Part shown: piece by piece, positions 1-10,411 of the stretch
Layout: each line of letters starts with the position of its first letter
Position numbering within the stretch: the first letter of the stretch is position 1
NCBI GenBank assembly: GCA_014529385.2
Contig: CM043964.1
Location: forward strand, 133,148,420-133,212,419
Source of the DNA: Adiantum capillus-veneris
Lineage: Eukaryota > Streptophyta > Polypodiopsida > Polypodiales > Pteridaceae
DNA: 64,000 bases
Direction of reading: 5' to 3'
Notes under the pieces: generated by a model
The model's input: the letters and a program-made list of their open reading frames with translations, nothing else
The model's database searches: none
Told to the model about the DNA's origin: nothing
Made by a program: the position numbers and the translations under genes

Positions 1-490
1 GCTCGGAAGCTAGGATGCCTGGCTACCGACTTGAAGAAGATACGTTAGGGAGAAGAGTTGAGAGTGATAGAGATATTCTACTTGGTGCCCACACGATTGG
101 ATCAGACTGTTTCGGGCAACTACAACCAAACCATCAATGATTGGCTCTTGGAGAAGGTCACCAATGTGATCCCAGCAAACCGAGTCAAAACCTTTGGATT
201 ACTGAAAGCGGAACTCCGGCCCGATATCTTAGTTTATTATCCCCTCAAGAATGTGTATAAGAAGTATTACACGAATGAAGTAGTGCATCATGTCAATACC
301 ATTTCCTAGGCGTATGTTATACGCAAATCCATAAAGCCTTGTAATAAGCGGTCACCAGTCATTCTAAATCTTGAGGAGTTTCGATTGTAATAAAATTCCT
401 TCAATAAAGTGCTTTTTGTCTTTGAATCTCTGTCTCTTGATAAAGTGGAATTTTGAATTTTTATTAAAGTCTCGTGTCTCTTGAAATTCA
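1..490 (+). repeat. 5' LTR remnant of a Ty3/gypsy chromovirus
   Basis: This stretch ends in CA at about 490, five bases before a primer-binding site, so it is read as the U5 side of the 5' LTR belonging to the gag-pol that follows. The upstream part of the LTR lies outside the window. A small ORF at 58-309 resembles nothing I recognise and is not called. No matching copy is visible after the pol gene, so the 3' LTR is probably truncated. Confidence 0.45.
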
Positions 491-495
491 AGTAA

Positions 496-506
496 TGGTA
501 TCAAGA
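496..506 (+). other. Primer-binding site, initiator tRNA-Met type
   Basis: TGGTATCAAGA matches the first eight bases of the usual plant primer site (TGGTATCAGAGC) and then diverges. Its position between the LTR end and gag supports the call. Confidence 0.55.
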
Positions 507-520
507 ATTTCGTATAACCC

Positions 521-2305
521 ATGTAGGTACCGCCTGTTGCTCTGTACTCGGCAGCGCAAGAGAAGAAGCTCCTCCTTAAGCAAGCCCAACCTCCGATCTT
601 TAAGGGCGAGGGGGCAAATGTGGAGAGAGATGCGGAAGTATGGATGGAAGCCATGGACGATTACTTTGAAGCTGCGGGAACCCAACCCGTAAATCAAACC
701 ATGCTTGCGATGTTCCGCCTGACTGGCGATGCCAAGATATGGTGGAAGCAACATTGCAGGGACATGGATATTAAGGGATCTTCCCAGTCCTGGGAAGACA
801 TCAAAGCTGCGATAATGGGACGTTATTTACCACCTGCCTATAGGACCTTGAGAATGAATGAATTCTTTTCACTTCGGCAGCTGAATTCGACGGTCAAAGA
901 ATACTATGCAAAGTTTGTCACTCTTCGGAGATATGCTCCTAAGATGACCTTGGAACAACAGGTGGCAAGGTTCTGTCAAGGACTAATCGATCCCTTGAAC
1001 ACTCGGCTGGAGGCTCTCAGGCCGTCAACACTACAAGATGCCTTGTTGAGGGCTAAACCTCTAGCTCTCGAAGTACAAAAGGCTAATCAGAATAGGAGGA
1101 ATAATTGGGCAAAGAGGGCAAGGAACACTGCTTGGGACAACAGACCAGCCAACCAAACCTATAACCAACGCCCTATTGTGGCTACCACTACAACCATGGA
1201 GTTCCCTGATGTTCGATGCTATGGTTGCGGCGAGCATGGACACTACAGATCCAATTGCCCCAGGAACATTCATGCAACCAACGCCAATGCCATACCCTTG
1301 AATACCCGTGGGCGTGGCCAAGCTAATGGAAGAGGAGGACGAGGAAGGATGAACAGAGGGCGAGGGCGTGGAGCTACCGCCAGAGTGAATGCCGCAGTAG
1401 TTCAACCAACTGTGGGTGATGAAGCAGTGGAGAGAGCAACCCTGCATGCTGCAATTGACAATCCCAATGGTTGCAAGCAATACGCAGTCATTCATACGCC
1501 AGGATCTCTCATAGGTGAACAAGTTAACTTCCTTATAGATTGTGGCAGTACTCTTTCATTTCTTTCACCCAAATGCTTGAGAAAGCTTAAGCTAGATAAG
1601 TATCCGTCAAGCAAACTAGTTGTCGAGTTAGCAAATGGCAAGGAGGTAGTATCTCAACACTCTGCAGGCAAAATTGACTTTGATTTAGGGGGACACCCAA
1701 CTTCTGCCCAATTTCGAACCTTACCCTTAGGATTCTTTGATGGGATACTAGGGATGGACTGGCTAAAGCAAAATAGGGCCCACATACATTGTGCACAAGG
1801 GAATTTTACCTTTACAGATAACTTGGGAAATGAAGCCTTAATCCAGGGGGAAAACGGGAGACCTGAGGCTACTCTAGTTAAGGCCAACAGACTCTTGAAG
1901 GGACTAAGGAAGGGTCAGCAAATATATGCAGTTAAACTCAATAAGGTGGACCAATCAGATACCTCACTTCGACCAGACTGGCTGAGGGAGTATGATGACG
2001 TATTCCCCGAAGACCTTACGAATCTTCCACCACACAGAGAGGTAGATCATGGGATTGAGACTATCCCTGGGTGTGAACCTATCTCAAAAAGACCTTATAA
2101 AATGTCAGTTCCGGAGGCCATCGAGCTCAAAGAACAACTTAGGCAACTCATTGAGCAAGGATTCATTCGACCCAGTACTTCTCCTTGGGGTGCTCCAGTT
2201 CTTTTCCAAAAGAAAAAGGATGGCACCTTAAGGCTATGCATAGACTATCGTGGACTGAACCAGGTAACTGTCACGAACAAGTATCCAATTCCAAGGATTG
2301 ACTAA
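521..2305 (+). pseudogene. Chromovirus gag, protease and start of reverse transcriptase
   Basis: The likely gag start ATG at 521 is followed at once by an in-frame TAG, after which the frame is open to 2305. Gag holds the capsid-type region (residues counted from 620: about 1-170, with the WW of 'KIWWKQH'), then a CCHC zinc knuckle [14 protein letters not shown] at about 1215-1260, a Gly/Arg-rich RNA-binding stretch, and a retropepsin whose active site reads IDCGST (about 1535) rather than D-T/S-G. The reverse transcriptase begins after '[16 protein letters not shown]' at about 2160. An in-frame TAA at 2303 cuts RT after the PRID motif. Domain order and the C-terminal chromodomain of the last segment place it among plant chromoviruses. 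Dead as it stands. Confidence 0.9.
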
Positions 2306-3046
2306 CTTTTGGACAGACTCCACGGCGCCAAAATATTTACAAAGATAGATCTAAGGTCACGATATTACCAAATCAGGATCAAGGAATCAGATAATCCAAA
2401 GACAGCTTTCAATACTAGGTATGGGCACTATGAATTCACAGTAATGTCTTTTGGACTAACAAATGCTCCTGCAAGCTTCAATCGACTTATGCAGGATATT
2501 TTTAGACCTTACCTGGATGATTTTGTCTTGGTTTTCTTTGATGACATTCTAGTCTATTCTAAGAATGAAGCTGATCACAAGGAACATGTTCGCAAAGTAC
2601 TTGATCTCCTTCGAGAACACCAGCTTTACGCTAAGGAGAGCAAGTGCACTTTTTGCTCACCAAAGGTCAACTATCTTGGATTTGTCATTTCGGCTGAAGG
2701 GATTTCAGTAGACCCAGACAAAGTCAAGGACATCGTTGACTGGCCTCAACCATCCACTGTCAGCGAAGTAAGGGGATTTCTTGGAATAACGGGATGGTAC
2801 AGGATTTTTGTCAAGGATTATGCACGTATTGCTGCACCTTTGACGGAACTCCTGAAGAAAGGAATGAGGATCGATTGGAAGACCGAGCACGAGTCTAGAT
2901 TTTCTAAGCTAAAAGAATTCTTGGTCTCAGCTCCTATTTTAAAGCTTCCAGACTTCAGTAAAGAATTTGAAGTAGCGACAGACGCTAGTAAGTTTGCTCT
3001 AGGCGGAGTTCTTACTCAAGAAGGAAGACCGGTGGCGTACACTTAG
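2306..3046 (+). pseudogene. Chromovirus reverse transcriptase and RNase H start
   Basis: Same frame as the upstream segment, separated by one nonsense codon. It carries the RT palm and fingers ([11 protein letters not shown] at about 2447) and the catalytic FFDD motif at about 2536 (Phe for the more usual Tyr), followed by the RT connection and the first RNase H strand with the catalytic Asp in [11 protein letters not shown] near 2980. The frame ends at a TAG at 3044 inside the RNase H region; downstream codons continue the same domain in the same frame. Confidence 0.9.
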
Positions 3047-4234
3047 CGAAAGCTGAGGGATCATGAGAAGAATTATCCCACTCATGATCTGGAACTTTTA
3101 GCAGTTATACATGCACTGAAGTTATGGAGACATTATCTTCTTGGATGCAAGTTTCAGTTGGTTACAGACCACAAGAGTTTAAAGTGGATTTTTACTCAAC
3201 CCATTCTCAATATGCGACAACGGCGATGGATAGAGCTATTACAGGAATATGACCTTGACATAAAGTATAGACCAGGGAAGGAAAACGCAGCTGCAGATGG
3301 TCTTAGCCGAAAATCGTTTCTCGGAGCTATCTCTATTCCAAATAACCCTATCTGGGATAGAATCAAAGAAGCATCCCTTGAAGATCTAGAGCACCAACGT
3401 ATGGCTTCATTAGTCCAGCAGAATAAGATGCCTGAAGCGAAAGATTACTCTCTTATGGGAGGATGTCTTTACTACAGACATAGACTCTGTGTACCCAGAG
3501 ACCCAGCTTTAAAGAAGGCCATTCTATATGAAGCACACGATAGCCCTACATTCAGACACCCAGGCTATGCTAAAACTCTTCACGCCGTCAGAAGGAGTTA
3601 TTTCTGGTCTGGAATGAAAGGAGACATACTTCGATATGTGAGGCAATGTCTTTCTTGTCAACGGATAAAGGCCGAAAGGATCAAATTACCAGGGCAGCTT
3701 CAACCTCTTGACATACCCCAGATGAAGTGGGAATGCATCAGTATGGATTTTGTTACAGGGTTACCTTCTACAGGAGGTTATGATTCTGTTTTCGTGGTTG
3801 TTGACATGCTCACTAAAGTAGCTCATCTAATACCCGTAAAGACGACCTTTACTGCTTCAGATGTTAGTTGGGTATTCATCAAGGAGATTTTCAGGCTACA
3901 TGGTCTACCCAAGCGTATTGTCAGTGATAGAGATGCCAAGTTTACATCAAAATTTTGGACCTCTCTTTTCCAATCTATTGGGTCACAATTAGCCTTCAGC
4001 ACAGCATATCATCCGCAGACTGACGGGCAAACTGAAAGAGTTAATCAAGTCATTGAGGACATTCTTAGAGCCTATTGTTCGCAAGAACCAAAGAAGTGGT
4101 TACAATATCTACCTTTGGTAGAATATGCTTATAACTCTTCCGAACACAGAAGCATTGGAATGTCACCTTTCAAAGCTCTTTATGGACAGGACTGCTTAGC
4201 ACCACTGAACTTTCAGATCCAACCATCAGAGTAG
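3047..4234 (+). pseudogene. Chromovirus RNase H end and integrase
   Basis: Continues in frame after the TAG at 3044. The RNase H C-terminus includes VTDHKSLKW (about 3160) and the linker ending GLSRK. The integrase has its HHCC zinc domain (EAHDSPTFRH then CLSCQ at 3530-3660) and the catalytic core with all three acidic residues: Asp in SMDFVTGLP (about 3745), Asp in VSDRDAKF (about 3925) and Glu in GQTERVNQ (about 4030). The frame ends at 4234 through a single-base frameshift in about 4205-4230, because the integrase C-terminus continues in the next frame. The active site looks complete, so this copy died through the stops and frameshift. Confidence 0.9.
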
Positions 4235-4248
4235 AAGCCTCTAGAAAG

Positions 4249-4779
4249 ATGTTAGAAGATATGGAAGCACAGACTAGAGCTATTCGCCAGGACATTCAGG
4301 CAGCTCAGGATAGGCAGAAGCACTATGCAGATAAGGATCGTTCGGAAAGGACTTTCAAAGAAGGGGATAAAGTTTTTCTGCGAGTCCGACCTAAGAAAAG
4401 CAACTTATCGCTAGGCAGATATAAGAAGCTTAGCCCAAGGTACTGTGGACCATTCGAGATCATTAAGGTTGTAAGTGACGAGGCCTACAAGCTAAAGTTA
4501 CCTGCAAACTTGAAGGTTCATGATGTATTCCATGTCAGCTTACTCAAACCCTATATTCCCAACCCTGATCAATTCTTGGACTCAGATCAGATAGTCATGC
4601 CAGCACAAGGAGTTCTCGAACTCCAACCTGACTATATACTTGAAACAAGGGAAATAAAATTACGCAACAGAACTATCACGGAGCATCTGGTAAAGTGGAA
4701 GGATTACCCTGAAGAAGATGCAACTTGGGAAGACGAATCGACTCTCTTAAAATATTACCCAAACTCATTATTGAGATGA
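4249..4779 (+). pseudogene. Chromovirus integrase C-terminus with chromodomain
   Basis: The frame is shifted relative to the integrase core. It carries the integrase C-terminal domain with the GPFEIIKVV stretch and the HDVFHVSLLKPY motif at about 4520, followed by a chromodomain at about 4660-4770 with its aromatic residues in LVKWKDYPEEDATWED. Chromodomains of this kind direct integration to modified histone tails and define the chromovirus branch of Ty3/gypsy. The stop at 4777-4779 is the natural end of pol, about 30 bp before the polypurine tract. Confidence 0.92.
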
Positions 4780-4800
4780 GGACATCTCAAATTTTTCACG

Positions 4801-5700
4801 TTGGGGAGGTTGTAAGGTCTCTGACCCGATCACAAGAGCACCCTTGTACCACGAAATGAATACAATGGAATAAGTTACTATTTTTAGCAGTTTTTCAGAT
4901 TCTGTCAGTGCCATGATGTTTAGAATGTTATAAAGCTTGAAAATGTGAATTAAAATAATTTTTGTGAAAAATTTCCAAAAATAGTAAGTTTTTGGTCACC
5001 CGACCCGTCTAGTTTTGACTGTCTCGAAAATCTGCACCCGTACCCCGAATTTGAAAAAAATGCATTTTCGGACCCCGAGGGCTGCTAAATATGGCAGGTA
5101 CTCGGGCCAGTACGCCTTAGTTAGAGCTTCGTATGGAAATTTACGACATCAAAATCCGATTCGTATGACCCGTTTTAGCCTAGAACCAAATTTCCTAAAA
5201 ATTGTCCGGGGAGGCACCGGGGCCCCGGGACTGTGTGGGAACAGGTCCCCGGCCACTCCAGATCAGCTTTAGTAGCTAGGGGGCGCCCTCTTGCTTTGTG
5301 GGAGTCTTGGGAAATCCGCCAAGCCTGCAACTCAGTCTCAGAACCAGTTAACCAAGCCAACCTGACACTTGGTGGGCAGAGAACTGGACTTGCCATGCTT
5401 AAATGGAGAAGCTCCCAGATGCATTTAGCAACCCTGATCGATTTTCAGCCTGTAAGAGCCTATTTAAAGGCCTGCATACACACACACACACACACACTTA
5501 TGATCACACATACACACAGTGCATACACACACAACCACACACATTGGGGAAGTGTTGCCGAATCACACACCTATTAAAGAGGAAGCTAGGAGGGAGGTGC
5601 TGCCGAATTTTCATCTCAAGAGGCTCGATTAGATCAGAAAATCAAGAAGATTACCAGCTCTTAATCACGGTAATGATAGTTTAATTAATGCCATCTGTGA
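4801..5700 (+). repeat. Polypurine tract and 3' LTR of the chromovirus, end unresolved
   Basis: TTGGGGAGG at 4801-4809 followed by TGTAAGGTCTC at 4811 is a polypurine tract plus LTR start. A TATA-like TATTTAAAGG at 5461-5470 fits an LTR promoter. The terminal 490 bases of the 5' LTR are not found downstream, so the 3' end was lost or rearranged; the end given is approximate. Confidence 0.55.
5476..5552. repeat. Imperfect (CA)n microsatellite
   Basis: Interrupted CA-repeat just downstream of the LTR TATA box. Confidence 0.85.
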
Positions 5701-6360
5701 ATCTTTTTCTCTACCATCTAAATTCCTTGTCTATTATGCCTATTCCTAGTCGAAAATCTCTATGACTACTCTCTAAATTCTCCTTATTCGTACTCTATTA
5801 TGTAATCATCATTCCATAGCTGAATTATCAGCCATTCTTCACTCTTGATTAATGATTAGAGCATAATTATAAGAATCTCCTCTCTCTAGATAGCATAGTA
5901 ATTAATCGGTAAGCTAGTATTTGTGCAGATTGAAGAGAATCATCATTGTAATCACTCATTAACACTGCAGCTTAATTGAATTCATTTTTCTTATGCATTA
6001 AGACGTGACTAAGGAGAAATTAATCCGTCATTAAGTCTCTAAGAATTGGTTTTTCCTCACACATATGTATAGGGTAAATCTGCATCATCTAATTGCTAGG
6101 AAATAGTTTAATCATACTTAATCCAATTCTCTGGTAATTCTAATAGTGAAATCTTAATTATTCTTGATCATGCAAGCCGAATAATTATCTTAGAGCCGGT
6201 TCCCATAGGATTATGTGCCATCCTTAATGATTGCTTATGAAAGAAATCTAGACTCTCATATAGGAGGGATTAATTGATGTCACTAATCTACCCATTGGAC
6301 TGTTATGATGCTTGTGAACCTTAGCTCTTTCTCCAAGCTAATCATTTAAAGTAGTGAGAA
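5700..6360. other. AT-rich stretch without a recognisable gene
   Basis: No ORF with a recognisable product, no RNA gene and no clear repeat boundary. It may be leader or LTR sequence of the elements on either side. Confidence 0.6.
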
Positions 6361-6609
6361 ATGGCCCCGGTTAAGAGGACGCGCTTCGGGGGTGCCCATG
6401 ATCGCGAAGCAGGAACGAGCAATGTCAACGGAAAGGGGAAGGCTCCCATGGACGAGCAAATACCGGCCATCTCACGGGCCATCGATGAAGAAGTGGAAGA
6501 GGTAGATCATATTTTTATTCAAGTTGTTAAATTAACATTGCATGCGCTAGTTAGGAATGCTCAAATCCCCAAACATGTTGGAGAAATCCGACGGAAACCT
6601 CGGCATTGA
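6361..6609 (+). CDS. Small unrecognised ORF, possible retroelement ORF start
   Basis: An 82-residue ORF starting with ATGGCC and a basic N-terminus (MAPVKRTRFGG), then a Gly/Lys stretch and an acidic segment (DEEVEEVD). No domain is recognised. It sits between an upstream LTR and a downstream polypurine tract plus LTR, and its GC-rich first 130 bases differ from the AT-rich surroundings. It could be the start of a gag or pol frame whose body was deleted. Function unknown; it may not be translated. Confidence 0.3.
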   Translation: MAPVKRTRFGGAHDREAGTSNVNGKGKAPMDEQIPAISRAIDEEVEEVDHIFIQVVKLTLHALVRNAQIPKHVGEIRRKPRH

Positions 6610-6792
6610 AATCATTGTACATTAAGTTCTAAAGTAGGAAGGTAATGTTTGATGGGTATGCTGTTTGCAAGAGGAAAGAATGTTTGCTAAGGAAAATTTA
6701 GCTCGACATGTTCATTTTATTTCCAATGTTGAATCAGTCTTGACCCCCCTACTGATCACAGGGGGCAGAGTTCCTCGTTAGGACTCTTGAAT

Positions 6793-6906
6793 CCACGACA
6801 TGCTTTCTATGCGGTGGATACCCACGACTTGCTTTCTATGCGGTGGGAACCCACGACTTGCTTTCTATGCAGTGGGAGTGTCCATGACGTGCTTTCTATG
6901 CGGTGG
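6793..6906. repeat. Four-copy minisatellite with palindromic unit ends
   Basis: Four copies of a 25-bp unit, CCACGACTTGCTTTCTATG plus CGGTGG, separated by 4-6 bases. Each unit opens with CCAC and closes with GTGG, so each can fold as a short hairpin. It lies about 60 bp upstream of a polypurine tract and LTR, i.e. in the 3' untranslated part of an element. Confidence 0.9.
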
Positions 6907-6960
6907 ACATACCTAGTTGTATGGGCAGCTAGGCGACAACGGGAGGAGTGAACTCTCGCT

Positions 6961-7440
6961 GGAGGGGGGATGTTGTACCTCCAGAACATTGGAATTTTTA
7001 TGAATAAGTTTGAGTAGAATTTTTACTAGAATTCTGTCTTGGTGTTGTTTGCAATACTGGTTGAAGGGCTGTTTTAACGAACCATGTGATTCGGAATTAA
7101 ACAAGGAATATTTATGTTGAACAACCTTTGTGGTAGTAATTAGGTCACACGAGGAAGTGTGAGTGTGGGGGTGGAAAGTGGGGGCTTGGCTCAGGTTGCC
7201 AATGCCTACGAGATGGGTGGTCCCGATTGGTCGGGAACTCTCTGTCCCCATAGTGCTTATTCGATATTAGTAACGCTCATTGCCCCTAGAGCGGGGAATT
7301 CTCGAGAGTACGTGCCTCTGAAACATGGGGAAAAAGGCACTCGAGGCTTCTCTCCTCTTGGAAGGTGGGTCTTAGGATCGTTAGATAGTTAAGTACGCTT
7401 CCCCTGCGAGGTGGAGCTAGATCTCGTTGCTAGTAGGCTC
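6961..7440 (+). repeat. Polypurine tract and LTR start of a second plus-strand element
   Basis: GGAGGGGGGA at 6961-6970 is followed directly by TGTTGTACCTCC at 6971, the usual polypurine tract/LTR junction. The LTR runs rightward and meets the minus-strand gag-protease element at about 7.45 kb. Its end is not defined and no second copy is visible. Confidence 0.5.
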
Positions 7441-7449
7441 GAACTCGAC

Positions 7450-8175
7450 TCACTTTGTGATGAGAGATCGTCCGCTAGTTGAACCCTGAACCATTTTGTT
7501 TGCTTCCGCTATAGATCTAGTGGCCACCAGGTTTACCATCAGATCCGTTGTTTGATACGATGGGGTGGGGACCTCACAAAGGATGAGATGATATGAAGAT
7601 GTATCCTGTACAAAGAAGTTTTGGTCAATCTTTACATCACCTATTGTTACCTTCACACCTGGACATGCTGCATACAATTCACCGGATGAATTGTTTGCCA
7701 CTTTTACCATCCAGCCATGATCTGTGTCCATCGGCCATTTGCACTTGTTGTAGAGACTCTTTGACATTATGTTTATTTCTGAACCATGGTCAATCAAGGC
7801 AACAAATGGCTCTTCAAGATCACCTACCTTGACCAAAGTTTCTGTAGTAGCCCTTGCCCAATGACTTCGTGAATAGTAACTCCTAGGAATATCTTCAACT
7901 TCTTCATCATCATTTGAGAAATGCACTTGCTTCACTCTCCCACTAGATTGGTAGCATCCTACCACAGCTCCATCATTCTCCTTATTTTGCAGTTGCATCC
8001 CTTGTGTCTTTGAGGTTTTCCCTTCAACCTGTGGACGAGAAACTTCAGCAAGGGTTTGCCTCTTTCTCTTGATGATGTCAATGATCTCCTCATGGAATTC
8101 ACGCTTTGCAATGCCAAGAACTTCTCCCAGAGTAAACTCAATCTTGCTATTCAAGATCCTTTCCTCCAGGACTTT
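7450..8175 (-). pseudogene. Retropepsin domain of a gypsy-like gag-protease element
   Basis: Third and last segment of a minus-strand gag-PR reading frame. The aspartic protease core reads ALIDHGSEINIMS (about 7770-7810), with His where most retropepsins have Ser or Thr but with the catalytic Asp and Gly present, followed by the VKVANNSSGE and HLILCEVP strands. Upstream lies an acidic linker. The frame joins the preceding gag segment through a one-base shift inside an A7 run (T7 on the plus strand, about 8170-8176). No reverse transcriptase follows: the frame stops at 7450 against a plus-strand LTR, so the element is either truncated there or a gag-PR-only non-autonomous type. Confidence 0.75.
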
Positions 8176-9118
8176 TTTTGAAATCTGTAGCAACCTCAAT
8201 ATCAGATTGTAGTTTATAAGTTGGGCCTTTTGTCTTACCTTTTGTTGGCTCTTTCTTCTTTCCTGTTGTAGACTCCTCCATGAGTACTTCAGGTGGAGAT
8301 GCTCCTTGTGTTGAGGGTGTTTGAGAAGGCATTGAGTCGCTTCTTCCCCCACTTCTAGAAGCTCTTTTTGATGGTCCTTCATCAGCATTCTCACGTCTGC
8401 GCTTCTCTTCTACAATTGCCTCATTTTGTTGGCATTTTGCAATGTAGGCATGCACTGACAATGAGTCCACTGGATCATTCCATCCTGTTTCTAGACGTAT
8501 GCAATCACGTGCTTCATGTAGAATCTCTTTTGTAAGCTTCCCCTTTGTAGCTAATTGCATGACATTTGGCCAAATTTGACCATGATGGTGACTCACCTCT
8601 TCATCACAAAAATGTTCAATTTTTACTCCATAAGTAGCTGCTTCAACTGAAGAGGTGGCATGCTTGGTTGCCATATCTTCAACTAAGGTTTGCATTCCCC
8701 CCTTCCCAAAGTTAGTTCTCAAGGGTAGACCTGTCTCTCTTAAGTGGATTTTACCATCCTTAAAAAAGACAACATCTTTTGACAAAGCATCACTAAAATC
8801 ATCACAATCCCTTCTTACATGGTCTGTACTATCACACCAAATACATCTATTAACAAACCCTTCTTTGGGCTGTTGTCTTTGCCTAGGAAGTGGCCCTGAT
8901 GGTTGGCCTTTTTCTTCAAGCTTTGCAAACTTCACCTTCAAGTCACGCATTCCCTTCACAAGCTCATCTAGCATGGACTCATCAAACTTAGGAGCGATAA
9001 AAGTAGGCTTTACCATTTTGTCAAAAGTTGAGGTGGAAGGACTTGTAGTGTTTACTACCATCTTGTCCCTTCTTCTTTGTTGTTTGGCAAGCAGTGAGAC
9101 AGCACCTTTAACCTCATT
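8147..9118 (-). pseudogene. Gag C-terminal part with CCHC zinc knuckle
   Basis: In frame with the upstream gag segment, separated from it by one TAG at 9119-9121. A CCHC knuckle CIWCDSTDHVRRDC lies at about 8800-8845 and is followed by a long charged linker (EEKRRRENADEGPSK) and a Lys-rich stretch. The frame ends at 8147 through the homopolymer frameshift described for the protease segment. The two lesions (one stop, one slip) are few, so the copy looks fairly young. Confidence 0.75.
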
Positions 9119-9727
9119 CTAGTCGGTCTTTAGTCCTTGCTCAGCATCTTTATCTTCAAGAAGAAGCTCCAAATTTTCTTGAAACTCTTTACCTGCAGCT
9201 TGTAAGAAAAGATCTGTCTTCTCTGCATCTAGTGTGGCCCTTTCTGTCCTAGTGAGTTGTGCATAGCGCCGCTCAAATTCCCTAAGTAGCTCTGTTATTG
9301 ATAGTCCTTGCTTTGGCTTGACTACCCATTCTAAGAATGTCCTTTTGGTCACTCTCTCAGAGTCCTCCATGAAATATTCCTCCTTTAAAGCTACTTTGAG
9401 TTCTTCCCAATTTCTCCCATGCCCATCTTTAATTGCCCTAACATGCTCCCTAATTTCTGGAGCAACAACTAGCTCAAAGCTTTGAATCATCTCACCTTCT
9501 GACAGGCGATGCATCTCCATCTCCTTCACATACTCACGTAAGTACTTGGTTACATCTTTGCCATTGAACTGATCCATTCTGTTGATGACCGCTTGTATGG
9601 CCTTCATTGCTGAAATCTCCCTTCTTTCAGTAGCATGTTGTTGTTGCATGAACATTGCAAATGCTTGAAACATTTGCATTGTGGCTGGGTCAAAATGCAT
9701 ACCCTGTTGCTCAACATGATCACCCAT
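9119..9727 (-). pseudogene. Gag N-terminal (capsid-like) part
   Basis: The first ATG is at 9727-9725, 28 bases after the primer site, and the frame runs to the TAG at 9119. The product is Met/Gln-rich at first (QMFQAFAMFMQQQ), then a helical gag-like region with the usual 'LREFERRYAQLTRTERATL' type of segment. It belongs to the Ty3/gypsy gag group by pattern; no clade is assigned. Confidence 0.7.
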
Positions 9728-9754
9728 GGTTACCCACAAACTCTCACCCTAGCA

Positions 9755-9774
9755 GATTCGCGTCGGGTTCACCA
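9755..9774 (-). other. Putative primer-binding site of the minus-strand gag-PR element
   Basis: Reading the minus strand, TGGTGAACCCGACGCGAATC begins with TGG and lies six bases after an LTR ending CTCGACA. Its complement ends in CCA like a tRNA 3' end. I cannot assign the tRNA. Confidence 0.5.
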
Positions 9775-9983
9775 AAAATATGTCGAGAAATTTGCGGTCT
9801 TGCCAGGAAAGCACCGGGCTTATGGCTGTGAGAGTTTGTGAGAGAACTCAACAAAAAATATATGAAGGAGTTAAACCATAGATGCCATGAAGACTAGGGT
9901 TTGGAAAGAAGTGCAATCAAAGAAGACTCACCCTTTCTCTCTTGCACTCACACACACACAAAGAAAGAACGCAAAAGAGAATG

Positions 9984-10196
9984 TCAAAACAATACGAAGA
10001 TGAAAACATCAAGGCTATGGTCATATCGTATCATGGGTAATATGAAAGGGTTAATGGATGAGTTAATGGCATTCAATCTTGGCTGACCAAATAGGCTACG
10101 AATTGTTCTTTGGAATTGTAGTTTTGTGCTTACCATAATATATATATTTTGTCTAGTGATTGGGATTAATTGTGTGTACAAATCCTCTTGGTTCAT
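9984..10196 (-). CDS. Small leader ORF, type A (70 aa), conserved
   Basis: A 70-codon ORF starting in the ATGA overlap with the type B ORF. The product contains VSTKLQFQR, then NPFILPMIRYD and ends SLDVFIFVLF. It shares about 47 of 70 residues with the ORF at 42476-42688 in an unrelated element on the other strand, without internal stops in either copy. The A and B ORFs share a common pattern (S-x-K, FQ, G-x-x-R, NP-x-ILPLI, DV), so they look like a tandem duplication. Function unknown; the hydrophobic C-terminus could be membrane- or partner-binding. Confidence 0.6.
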   Translation of the reverse strand: MNQEDLYTQLIPITRQNIYIMVSTKLQFQRTIRSLFGQPRLNAINSSINPFILPMIRYDHSLDVFIFVLF

Positions 10197-10411
10197 AGCA
10201 AGATAACTACGCTTACATCAAAAGAAAAATTATAGTCTATGAGAGGTAGTATGATGGGATCCGGTGATAGAAGTATTTCATTGAGCCTTTCAGGGCCGAA
10301 GAGAAACACTATACGTTGTTGAAAGTGTATCTTACGGCTAATCCATACGTTAATTCTAATAGATCGTACAGAGTGAAAGCGATAGAAATGATCATCATGT
10401 GGGTTATTCAT
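10193..10411 (-). CDS. Small leader ORF, type B (72 aa), conserved
   Basis: A 72-codon ORF whose product has a core ISRKIHFQQR followed by a Gly-Arg segment and the C-terminal signature SPDPIILPLIDY...SFDV. It is clearly homologous (about 43 of 72 identities by eye) to the ORF at 42710-42928 in the Tat-type element, and more distantly to the neighbouring type A ORF. Its TGA overlaps the ATG of type A by two bases (ATGA), an arrangement compatible with termination-reinitiation. It lies in the transcribed leader, about 450 bases upstream of gag. Function unknown; no signal peptide or catalytic motif is seen. Confidence 0.6.
   Translation of the reverse strand: MNNPHDDHFYRFHSVRSIRINVWISRKIHFQQRIVFLFGPERLNEILLSPDPIILPLIDYNFSFDVSVVILL

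Noticed and set aside
58-309. 83-residue ORF at the left edge
   Set aside because: No recognisable domain; lies in putative LTR sequence.
4811-6360. Complete chromovirus with matching LTR pair
   Set aside because: The last 490 bases of the 5' LTR have no counterpart downstream, so a full pair cannot be shown.
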